This document shows, piece by piece, positions 18,811-28,480 of a stretch of DNA of 64,000 bases; the first letter of the stretch is position 1, and every line of letters begins with the position of its first letter. The stretch is from Erodium maritimum (Eukaryota > Streptophyta > Magnoliopsida > Geraniales > Geraniaceae): contig OY997590.1 in NCBI GenBank assembly GCA_963921825.1, positions 47,881,039-47,945,038 on the forward strand. The letters are read 5' to 3'. Below the pieces are notes generated by a model. The model worked only from the letters and a program-made list of their open reading frames with translations. It was not told the DNA's origin and did no database searches. The translations under genes and the position numbers were made by a program.

Positions 18811-21231
18811 GCATTACTTCTTATGTTGATATTGAAGGAAAAGGGTCAATCTTGTTTCAAGGCAAGACATGAGAGCAACAACTCGTGACCACCATCAACT
18901 ACATTCCAAGTCTCAAGAGCAACATCCTAAGTTTCGGACAAGCAACGGAGGTAGGGTGTGATGTAAGAATGAGACAAGATTACTTGTCCGTATACGATCC
19001 GAGTGAAAGACTTTTGGTGAAAGTCACGAGAACGTCAAATAGACTTTACAAGATAAATCTAAAAACTAAGACATCTTTGTGCCTAAATACAAGGCTAGAA
19101 GACAAGACATGGAAGTGGCATGCGAGGTTAGGTCACATAAGTATTAAGAAATCAAGATGATGTCCCAACAAGATAAAGTTCATGGACTTCCTCTTATAAA
19201 TGACGAAGTAAGAGTATATGAATCATGTCTAGTCAGAAAACAAGCTCGCCTAAGTTTTCCGAAATCGACGACATTCCAAACAATAAAACCACTAGAATAA
19301 CTACACGCCGACTTGTTGGTCCGATTACGCCACCTACCATAGCTCATAAAAAATACATTTTTTTTATAATAGATGATTTTTCAAGATACATGTGGTCAAT
19401 GTTGATAAAAGAAAAGAGTGAAGCTTTTGGGAGCCTTAAGGCTTTTAAAAATATGTTGGAGAAAGATCTTGGCAAAGAAATAATGACGCTAAGAACCGAT
19501 AGAGAAGGAGAATTCACAGTCATGGTGTTTCAAGAATTTTGTAAATCAAGTGGAATTCAAATGTCACTTAACGACTCCATATACACCACAACAAAACGGA
19601 GTGGTGAAGAGAAGAAATCGTACTTAAGTGGAGATGAGAAGAAGTTGGTCATTATACCTATTTAATCAACATGATACCAACAAGAACCCTTGAGAACATG
19701 ACTCCTTAAGAAAGCTTGCGTAAGAAGAAACCAAACCTAGATCATTTAAGGGTTTTTGGTTGCCGAGCATACGCGTAAGTTGATTTGACACACCTTAAGA
19801 AGTTAGAGATCGATCACAATATCTAGTGCACCTTGTAATCGAGCCAAGATCCGAAGCATACAAATTGTATAATCCAATATCACAGAGAATTGTTGTAAGT
19901 CGCGATGTATTGTTCGAAGAGACAACCGACAAGAACCGGGATGAGACTACGAGTGTGGAATACTCTTGCTCTAAATCAACGATGAGTCAAGAAAGTTTAA
20001 GGAAACAAAGAGCTCATAAAATGGACTAGTGTGAGGAGAAGAGATCAACTCCATCAACAGGAATAAGACTTAGTTTCTTGTTGACAAACCAAGTGGGGTA
20101 AAGGTAATTGGTCTAAAGTGGGTTTTCAAGATTAAGAAGAATACATATGGTTGTATCAAAAAGTTTAAGGCTAGACTTGCTGAAAAAGGTTATGGACAAG
20201 ATTCTGGCATATATTTAGAAGAAGCTTTCGCACTAGTGGCACGGCTAAAGACCATTTGATTGTTGATCGTAGAAACTGCATCAAATTCATCACTTGGACG
20301 TGAAAACAGCTTTCTTATACAAATAGTGAAGATAGAAAACCAGAAGGATTTGAAGTTAAAGGAGCAAAACATAAAGTGTAGAAACTTTTAAAGGCTTTGT
20401 ACGGTTAAGACACGCCCCTCGTGCATGGAATATGAAGTTAGATCAAATCTTAAAAGGAATGAGATTTGTATTCTACCGTAGGGAAGAGAAAATAGCGTTT
20501 CTCATTGTGACGTCTTTTAACGATTTTAAGAAAGGAATGTTATCTCGAAATACTACCTCAATATTAAAGTACATCAAGGAGAGGATAGTTGACCGGATTT
20601 GGCATTCTTAGTTGGAGTTGATAGTCGCTATATGTAGAGTCCACGAAAATCTCATGGAGAGATAGTGAAACACATTCTAAGATACTTATAGGGAAGTGTT
20701 TCCTACGAATTGAGATTTAAACGTGGATGATCGAGGAAGATAGTCGGTTTCAATGACAACAGTCACAACATTGATCCACATGATGGAAGAAGCACTACAT
20801 GTCACATTTTCTACCTTAGAGATTCACCTAAGACTTGGTGTTAACAGAAGCAAGATACGGTGGCTCTTTCGTCTTGCAAAGCCCAGTTCATGACTAGAAC
20901 AGAAGCAGCCAACTAAGCAATGTGTCTTCAAGCTGAAATCATAGGAAGAAAGGAAAAACAACTTCTCATAAAAATCGACAACAAGTTCGCGACTGCACTG
21001 ACAGAAAATCTCATATTCCATGGTAAGAGTAAGCACATTCACTAACAATACCATTTTATACGAGAGTGCATCGAGAAATAAATTGTCAAAAGTTGAGCAC
21101 ATATCTGGAATTTAACAAAAGGCGGATATTTAGACAAAAGCATTAGTAATGATCAAGTTCAGAGAAATGAGAAACTTGATAGAAGTTAAGACTTGTCACA
21201 AGTTAAGATGGAGATCAAAGGGGAGAATTAA
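18811..21231 (+). pseudogene. Copia-C pol remnants: integrase, reverse transcriptase, RNase H
   Basis: 18885-19160 holds 'YIPSLKSNILSFGQATEVGC' and WKWHARLGHISIK, the pre-integrase zinc region. 19225-19665 holds the integrase core: 'FFIIDDFSRYMWSMLIKEKS' and 'IMTLRTDREGEFTV'. About 20095-20240 reads KVIGLKWVFKIKKN and FKARLAEKGYGQDSG, the reverse transcriptase fingers; after that the sequence is shattered and no YVDD box is legible. Traces of RNase H (20740-21100) precede the purine tract AAAGGGGAGAATT at 21218-21230. Numerous stops and frameshifts; not functional. Confidence 0.65.
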
Positions 21232-22504
21232 TGTTGGATAAACTTAAACATTAACACGGAGTCTAAGATAATCCCTAACAAAGCAGTCAATTAATTTAGT
21301 TTCGGCAAAAACTCTAAGTGCGCAGCCTCCTTCCCCCCACCCCCTCTCCTTCCTTGCTCCTTGATCCATCATGGATCCTCTTGATGGCGCTCCACACACC
21401 CATTTATGGGTACACTCTACCCATTTATGGGTTTTACCTTTGTGTTTTTGTCTTTTTTTGCAGCCGGTCTATCCTCACAGGTCGCCGTCCAACGTTCAAG
21501 TCGTGCCACGACCTCTCCCTCGTCTCGCGCTACTGTTCCAGCATCGTCGGACCGGTCCCGCCTCCGAGCCAGTAGCCACCGTGACCCCCCTGCCGTTCTC
21601 TGGAAGACGGGCTCCACGCGCCGCCCTCCATCTGCATCGACCTTCCGCCCCGGGGTCACTCCTCGCCGCCGGGGGCCTGCTGCTCCCTAGATGGATCTGG
21701 GATCCGGGAGGAAGGACGATAGATCGGGGTCTGACTCCACGGCACCCGAAGTCGGGACCTTCGATCTCGGACACACCGTGGCGGATCGACTCGTTGCTCT
21801 CGCCTCCCGCACTACTTTGAAAGATCCGGGCGACTCAAGACGAAGATTGGCCGATACCAGATCGCTCCAATGGCACGGGGACTAGAAGATCTGATCTCGC
21901 CGACTTGGTAGTTTATTCTTTCGATCGTGTGCTAAATTTCTATTTTGTTTTAGGTCGAATAATGTGTTGTTTAGACACTTTGTTGTTTAGGATCTCTCAT
22001 TTCAAGTCTCGTTGTTTTGAGACGATAGTTGTTTTAGGTCGAATAATTGGGACGGTTGTAAGGAGTTGGCTTAGTTTTGTGACCACGATACAAAGTAGTC
22101 TACTTTTATGGGTCCATGAGCGCCGGGCTTGCTACGGTCGGCCTGGACATACATCTGGAACCCGGGGCGGTTACGCCTCACCCTACTTGATTACCTTTTG
22201 GTACTACTTGATTACCTTTTGGTATTAATGAAATTCTCCGTTTACCCGCTTCAAAAAAAAAGACAATCCCTAACAAGTTGGTTAGGATAAGAAAATTGGG
22301 AGTTATTTATTTCTAAAATAAGAAAATAGAAATACAATTAGGATTAGGAAAAAGGAAATTCTCTTTCTAAATATATATATATATATGATCACCAAAGTTA
22401 TGGATTGGTCATAAAAAAAGTTATGAGCTTTATATTTATTTTTGCCCTATTTTTTAAACATTAATAAAGAAAGTTATCTTTGTTCACAGTTGAATTTGAA
22501 ACGG
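21232..22504 (+). repeat. Copia-C 3' LTR, interrupted and 3'-eroded
   Basis: Starts TGTTGGATAA after the purine tract. After the nested retroposon (21282-22261) it resumes with LTR sequence shared with the 5' copy: AATTAGGATTAGGAAAAAGG, ATATATGATCACCAAAG, ACATTAATAAA. It fades near 22504 in GAATTTGAAAC; the terminal ACA is not recognisable. Confidence 0.65.
21282..22261 (+). mobile_element. ~980-bp poly(A) retroposon of unknown family
   Basis: Bounded by a 15-bp target duplication with one mismatch, GATAATCCCTAACAA (21267-21281) and GACAATCCCTAACAA (22262-22276), and ends in an A run. The first half is GC-rich with overlapping open frames (for example 21371-21820, starting MDPLDGAPHTHLW) that match no domain I recognise. 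The second half has TTGTTTTAGGTCGAATAATG twice (about 21944 and 22032) and ends with a duplicated TACTTGATTACCTTTTGGTA, then ATTAATGAAATTCTCCGTTT. It lacks any reverse transcriptase. Best read as a non-autonomous, LINE-mobilised sequence; a processed host transcript is the alternative. Confidence 0.75.
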
Positions 22505-22851
22505 GAAAGAAGTTTTATTACGATCATAGCATGCTTACAAAGTGGAACTTAACAGTCCCGGATACCAGCTTTTGTCCCAATCGGTCGTGGCCCATCGGGC
22601 GCACATGGTTCCATACATATAGTCTGTTTTGTTCGCAGATCCGAACTCAAGAGTACCTCAATCCAACATTTCGAACAGAAAGTAAATAACAAAACAGAAT
22701 TTAACTAGCCAAAAGATTATTCGACCTAAATCAATTAAACTGGATTGAAATGGAGCCTTGACTGCGGATTCCCCGAGACATCCCTGCTGCAGCTGTCCCG
22801 GGTCTGTGGGTATAGGCCCCAGACGGTCCTTCAGACTCCTGCTCTGGGGAA

Positions 22852-23061
22852 TCATTCATCCCCCGCGGGGTTATAGTCCCCCGGGCTGATTTCCCGCTCC
22901 TGTTCATGTTCAGTATTGTCTGGCAGCAGTAAGGAATCCTGTGGAGCCTCCGGAGCCGCTGGCTTGTGACCCGTCTTGATCTTCCTGGGTTTGGGTCCAA
23001 TGGCAGTAGTGAATCTCAGGACCCTCCGACGGGCCAAGGGGCAGTCTCTCAGCTCTCCCAA
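22852..23061 (-). pseudogene. Unrecognised coding-like frame
   Basis: A 69-codon minus-strand frame, 'MGELRDCPLARRRVLRFTTA' followed by IGPKPRKIKTGHKPAAPEAP and an acidic, Pro-rich end. Composition is like a disordered basic-to-acidic protein segment, such as part of a retroelement gag. The next frame (22731-23000) overlaps it and may continue the product after a frameshift. No start context, no domain, so no function is proposed. Confidence 0.3.
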
Positions 23062-23196
23062 CCTAGGGTCAGGTGACTTTTTCCTCGATCCAAGCTGTGC
23101 ATGTGGCGTGGGTCATGCTACCACATCTCCATGACGTTTAGCCACCACTGGTCTCGATCCCAGGCCCCTAGCCGGACTACCACAATTTTTCATGGG

Positions 23197-23310
23197 TGCA
23201 TATCCCCTAGGGTTAGTGGTCACCTTAGAGTTTGCATGCACCCTAGGGTTTGGGAGCACCCTAGGATTTACAGGCACCCTAGGGTTTGCGACCCACCTAG
23301 GGTTTGCTAG
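23197..23310 (+). repeat. 18-bp tandem repeat with CCCTAGGGTTT core
   Basis: Six imperfect units spaced about 18 bp, core CACCCTAGGGTTTGC; each unit contains the palindrome CCTAGG. In one minus-strand frame the repeat reads as Asn-Pro-Arg-Val-x-x units. It resembles, but is not, the plant telomere repeat. Confidence 0.8.
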
Positions 23311-23704
23311 AAGGCTAGGGCGTTCATGCCTTATCTGGTTGGCCGGCGGCCATGGATGGTGAGGCAACTGATCCCACTCGTACGGTATTGGCTCGAAGCG
23401 TGTCGGTGAGGGAACGGGGGCCAAACCCCGATAATGGGAGCCCTGACAAGGAAGTCTCTGGTGCCAATCCGGTCGGGGCCGGTGATTCCAATGGTTGCCC
23501 TCACCGGCCGATCCGGCTCCATCTATGGTGCTCTGATCCAGAGCAGTGGATACGACCACATCCAATCCCGATCTATTCAATGCATGGGCCACCCATCACG
23601 GATGTACATGACCACCGACGACCTGGGATGGCCGTGCATGACGGGATAAGGCCGGGAAGGGAGCTCCAACGCCCACGGCGCCCTAGGACTCGAGTGACCA
23701 TGAC

Positions 23705-23709
23705 GACGG
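23705..23709 (+). repeat. Gypsy target-site duplication (left copy)
   Basis: GACGG directly before TGTCATGCCCC; the same GACGG follows the 3' LTR end CGTGACA at 34179-34183. Confidence 0.85.
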
Positions 23710-24466
23710 TGTCATGCCCCAAATCCGGTTTTGGCCGGACTCGTGTGAAGAACGGAGTTGTGACCTCTCGAGCTTCTCATCAGAGTATTATTAGAGGAAG
23801 ACCGCAAGGTAGGGGAAATCCTAACTACTCGAGTATTTTATTATTAGAACGCATGCTAGGTTAATAAAATCGGAACGGTCCTAGAATTGCATATAGGAGG
23901 CGAATAACTAGAATAATCGTCTTTAAATTACTAATAACCGGAAGTTGCTAGAATGTATGCTTAGGATGAGAATAATTAGTACAACTCGCTTTCGATACTT
24001 AGGAATTGATTTACTAGTAGAGAGGCCGTGATGAGCCCTCGGATTAGTTGTGTGCTAGGTTCACATGTTTGGTTGATAGATATTAGGATAATCAAGAGTC
24101 TAATGGAACTACTTTACTTTACTGTTGTTTAGTTGAATGTTTACTTGATTGGTTGAATGATTGTGTTGATATAATTGTTGGTTGAACGGATGATCGAGTA
24201 TGACTGGTTGTACCAAGGGGTACAATTAGGTGATCGATGTACCGATGGTTCGTGACAGGTAAGTATGACGGTAAGGGTAATTCTGTGTATGAATCCCGTA
24301 TGGTGTGTATTGATGAACGTGTGTACTTCTAAGATTGAGGATTAAGTGACTGTCTTTGGTGTATGTTGGTGAAATTGGGATTCGATAAGTGTTGGTTGTC
24401 GGATGTGTTATAATGTATGTTCTTTATTCTTATTCTTGAAATGTTTGTTTGGTTCGGTACTACACC

Positions 24467-24480
24467 GGGGGGGGGGGGGG
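24467..24480 (+). repeat. G14 run in the 5' LTR
   Basis: CACC, 14 G, then TAATCCGGTG; the 3' LTR has 13 G at 32992-33004 in the same place. Confidence 0.9.
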
Positions 24481-24527
24481 TAATCCGGTGCCGTTGTGGT
24501 GGTTGGAGTTTGACAGAGACAGTGGGA

Positions 24528-24716
24528 CATTGAGTGATTATTGAGTGGTTATTGGAGCCTGAGAGTTCGGCAGATCCTACGGGATATTGAGTGCTTATTG
24601 GAGCTTGAGAGGTCGGCAGATCCTACGGGATATTGAGTGATTATTGAGTGGTTATTGGACCTTGAGAGCTCGGTAGATCCTACGGGATATTGAGTGATTA
24701 TTGAGTGGATTACTTC
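24528..24716 (+). repeat. 46-57-bp tandem repeat in the 5' LTR
   Basis: Three to four units containing GGCAGATCCTACGGGATATT (one has GGTAGATCC) and ATTGAGTG words. The same array is in the 3' LTR at 33051-33240. The minus-strand open frame over it only reflects the repeat. Confidence 0.85.
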
Positions 24717-25672
24717 ATGAGAGATGGTTACTGAGGTTTCACCCAAGGGCGTGCGTCCCAGTGGAGCACCACCTTGGTTCCCTATGACATATGGTCCTTT
24801 GGAGGTATTTATGGGAATCCCGATGATAAGCGCCCATTTGGGATTGTTTCCGGTGCCCCGACGCATGTTCTTCCTCTGGACCGAGGGAAAATCTGATATG
24901 ATATGGATACTTTGGTGGATCGGAATATGGGAACCGAGGTGATCCCAGAATCTATCCATGGATCGGAGGCTTGAGAAAGCAAGTGGTTGGCGTGATATCA
25001 ATTACTCCCATTTTAATTGTTACGTTACGTTTTAGTGTTTTCATGGAATCTTTTAAGCTAATGGTATCGTCGAAAAAGAGATACTATTTCATTTTACCGA
25101 TTCTATAGTCTTTCATTGATTACTAGTGTTTACTCGTTTCCAGTTGTGATGACTTCCATTTTATTATAATGTTCTCCATTTTATTATAACTTCCCAGCTG
25201 TAATGGGAAGTTATCGTTATGCGCTATTGTTCTCGTTGCTTTTTATTTGTTTATCATAGGTTTTGGTCTAAGAGTTTTAAGCAAATTGTGACAACGAACT
25301 AAAGTAGTTTTATTATTAAACTTGTAGGCTAAAGTTGTTTACGAATTTCCCTACTGAGCGTAAGCTCACCCTTATTCGTTTATTTGTTGTGTGTACATGT
25401 GTACTTGAGATCTGGGAAATTCGAGGCTCGGGAGCTTCCGGATGTTTTGAGGGTTGTATTAGAGATGGGTGGTCCACATTGTTGAACTTTATTTACCTTA
25501 CGTTACTTGTCAAGTTGTGACACTATATTTGAAATAAGAGATTGAATTATTGAGAAATACCTTGGACTCGCTTTCAGCTTTAAAAGAATTTATTACAATT
25601 TTACTACTTTTATCTCGTTTGTTTCAGGTCACGTCTCGAGTCCGGCAAAAACCGGATTTGGGGCGTGACAAT

Positions 25673-25684
25673 TTGGTATCAGAG
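25673..25684 (+). other. Gypsy primer-binding site
   Basis: TGGTATCAGAGC, two bases after the LTR end, matches the 3' end of initiator Met-tRNA. Confidence 0.9.
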
Positions 25685-27389
25685 CCTGGTTTCATTTGAA
25701 ACAGGTTAAATTTTAAACTTTTTTTCAAAACCTCGGACCAACGTCAATTAGGTGGGTAGAGTTAGGAGGTCTAAGTCGTGTGCTCAGTGACGCAAGTGAA
25801 ATTATTTGATGCGTAGAGTGGGAACGACACGAATCTTGAGTGTCTGAATGGTTGTTTAAATATTGAATCTCTTTATTATGATGGTTACATCGCTTGATTG
25901 GGATCCTTACCTTATTGACTGTAAGGTACAGTGATCGGTGAAGCCGAATGGTTGAGATCGGTATTGGGTTAACGAGCGGTTATCGAGCCGTTGTAAACTG
26001 GTTGTTGAGTAAATCATTTGTTCAGAAAGATTGTTAATTTGAGTTTTTGTGGTTTGGTGGCAATGGTGTGAGTTGCTAAGCTAAGAGGGTACTACGACTG
26101 TTGTGATTTTATGGGTGATTTGTTGAGGTGTACCCACCTTCCGACTAGAAGTCGGTAAAGAGTGCAACGATTTTGAGAATTTTGGGGCACGAGCACCCCG
26201 TGGTATTTTGGGAAGCACGAGAACTCCGTACACTGAGAACTTCGAGGAACAATGGAATTTCGGTTTTTGATTGTGTTGTGTACCTTGTGTATTGATTGTG
26301 TTGTGTACTTTGCGGAGCGTGAGAACTCTAAATGTTGAATGCCTTGTGAAAATAAATTGGTAATTTTCGACTTGTTTAAGTGACCGCAGTTCCTTAATAA
26401 TTAAAGATGAAAGTGATATTGAGTCGAAATCGATAGTGAGTTTGAAATTGACTTGAGTTTGAAGCTAAGGCTTAACTTAAAATTGAGATTGAATTTAAGA
26501 TCGGGTTTAGATCGGATGAACGAGCGGTGCTCGGGTTGGTCATGACACGTTGGTTAAATAATTGTTGAAGGATTTGCCGTTTGGGTCGGCCGCTAATTGA
26601 TGTAAAAACCTGAAATGCGAAATTGACCGGGTAGTATTGAGATATTTGCTAAGCCCCGCGTGAGTTACTTATGGTGTTCAAGATGTTGTGTATTTGAGAT
26701 GTTTTGTATGCACCTGCGGGTACGACTCTGTGTGCAGGTTATTATATAAATGTCCCGCTTAGGCGGATGGTTGAGGAAAATACAAACGGGTCATGCCGAA
26801 TTTTCGGTAGAGACTGAAGTGTTTGCACTATCACGGGCTGACTCAGGGGCGCCACTGTAGTCGAGCGTGATAGAGGGATGTCAAGTGGTTACAACGAGAT
26901 TCGGGGACGCCTGAATCGAGTTGTAACGACGTGAGATCGACATGAATGTAATAAGGAAAAAGTAATGGATGGAGATTATGGAAAAGAGTTGAGGACATAA
27001 ATTGTGAGATTTATCGGGTTACGATTATAAACCCTAGTGTTGGGAAGTTACCCAAATCGAGGAGTATGCTTGTTGCTTTGCGAATTGTGTGAATTGATTG
27101 GTTTGATTGAACACCGTTGATTGCTGTTGTGAGACGCACTAAGTTGCGGTCTTTTCTGCCTATATATAAAGTACTATATTTATATATCTACTGAGCAAAG
27201 TGCGGTTGGTCTTTTTATGATCTTTGTGGGACGCGCGTGAACGTATTTGTGTTTTGATCGAACCGGTTGTTCTAAACGAGACTTCGTACTACCGATCCAA
27301 GTAGGATCCCTTTAAGACGTAGGAGAACGTCCCTTTATGATAAATCGAACCACTTGAGTTAAATTGAATTCTGAGTACTTACGTTTTAA
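25685..27389 (+). other. Gypsy 5' leader, non-coding
   Basis: About 1.7 kb between primer site and gag with no domain-bearing frame. It contains small repeats such as GAGAACTTCG/GAGAACTCCG and a gag-proximal TATATATAAAGTACTATATTTATATA tract near 27160-27190. Long leaders are common in this group of elements. Confidence 0.6.
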
Positions 27390-28480
27390 ATGCCACGAGT
27401 ACACGAGACGTCCCGTGTTTACAGTCCGAGAGGGACCAGGAGTCGTCCCGCTGTGGGGCAGAGCCAGACACCAGCCGTTAGTCTGGCAGGGACAGCAAGC
27501 GCCAGGCTGCGGCTTCCACAGGGCACCAGAGTTTTGAGGTGGACCGGTAGGGTCACCATCGAGCATTACTCCAGTCGCAGAGTCGACTCAGGCGACCCCT
27601 ATGGACGAGGTGGTTCGCGCAGTACTAGCAGCGCTATGCGTTCAGCAGTAGACTGCAGTACCGACACCAGAGTCTATGCTTACGGCCGACACCGTCACTA
27701 TCGAGAGGCCAGGCCAGATGCACAACAACACGGCCAGGCTCTTAGAAATTTTCGTAGTTTGAGTACGCCAATCAATCCCGGGGGTTCAAACCCCGAGGCA
27801 GCTGTAGTATGGTTGGAGCGGATTACCCGCAACTTTGTTACTTCGAGAGTATTCAGTTGGTCATCTAAGAATATTTTCGTGACCAATCAGCTTGAGAGAG
27901 AAGCATGATACGGGTGGCAGTTATGCAGATCAGGGTTGGAGGTGACTTTTAGCTGTTCAATAGATTGTTCCTGGAACAGTATCTTTCCCTCGATCCGTTC
28001 GAGAGGACCAACACCAGCGATTGTTGGATAAGCAATAGAGAGGGAGGACCGTCTCTAAGTATGAGGCGAGGTTCACGTTCCTGTACCGCTTCGCGCCGAA
28101 ATGGTGCAAACCAAGGAGAGCCGCCAAAAGCGTTCGAGAGAGGACTCACCCCGTCTGTCGCGGATCAAGTTATTACCTTCAGAATGAGGATTTTCTATAC
28201 TAGTCGATCAGACGCTAGCCTTTGAGAAGCATCTTCAGAAGACCGCCAGAGCGCGGAAGAACAGGCCGAGGCCGAGTGGCTTCCTAAGGCCGTCCAGGAG
28301 TCGCAACACTAAGAGGCAGAGGACGTCATGATTGTTTCAACCACGGACCCAGTCCGATGGGACACGAAGGGTTAGTGCAGCAGCGTCAGTTGGACCTGCC
28401 CCGGTGGCACAGTTTTGTCCATAGTGCAACCAGTTTGGACATCCGGGCCGGAACTGCCCATGGAACGTTGGATTCACAAA
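27390..28480 (+). pseudogene. Gypsy gag remnant with CCHC knuckle
   Basis: The frame at 27390-27908 begins MPRVHETSRVYSPRGTR, a basic start like chromovirus gag, and later reads LRNFRSLSTPINPGGSNPEA followed by AVVWLERITRNF, the usual 'F..L.PP.F.G..DPE.A..WL..I...F' start of the retrotransposon gag domain. 27965-28225 has 'FLEQYLSLDPFERTN'. A zinc knuckle lies at 28416-28457: Cys, Pro, stop, Cys, NQFG, His, PGRN, Cys, correct in spacing (C-x2-C-x4-H-x4-C) but with an internal TAG. Multiple frame changes separate the pieces. Gag would form the particle and bind RNA; this copy cannot. Confidence 0.55.

Larger units (their letters stand above)
7888..22504 (+). mobile_element. Copia-C: old Ty1/copia retrotransposon with four nested insertions
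   Basis: 5' LTR (7888-8581), primer site, gag, protease, integrase, reverse transcriptase remnants, a purine-rich tract (21218-21231) and a 3' LTR starting TGTTGGATAA at 21232 all lie in copia order on the plus strand. Without inserts it would be about 4.2 kb. Insertions: RAH tail in the 5' LTR, LINE-1 in gag, LINE RNase H fragment after protease, and a short retroposon in the 3' LTR. The number of nested insertions and the many stops make it one of the older elements here. The 3' end is eroded, so no target duplication could be scored. Confidence 0.8.
22505..23704. other. Unassigned GC-rich region left of the gypsy element
   Basis: Contains minus-strand frames that look like coding sequence but match nothing I know (22852-23061) and an 18-bp repeat array (23197-23310). 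The sequence just right of the gypsy (34184-34380) should be its original continuation. Confidence 0.4.
23710..25670 (+). repeat. Gypsy 5' LTR (short-U3 form)
   Basis: Starts TGTCATGCCCCAAATCCGG and ends CCGGATTTGGGGCGTGACA. The first 34 bp are almost an exact inverted repeat of the last 34 bp. From 23744 on it matches 32262-34178 with scattered substitutions and small indels, including about 16 bp more here near 25165-25205. Confidence 0.9.

Noticed and set aside
23197-23310. Possible CRISPR array or interstitial telomere
   Set aside because: Units are contiguous with no spacers, the context is plant transposons, and the motif is CCCTAGGGTTT rather than the telomere repeat CCCTAAA.
24549-25001. 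150-codon minus-strand frame in the gypsy LTR, also at 33073-33525
   Set aside because: It is a by-product of the 46-57-bp tandem repeat in the LTR and reads as repeated SIITQYPVG units; no independent support.
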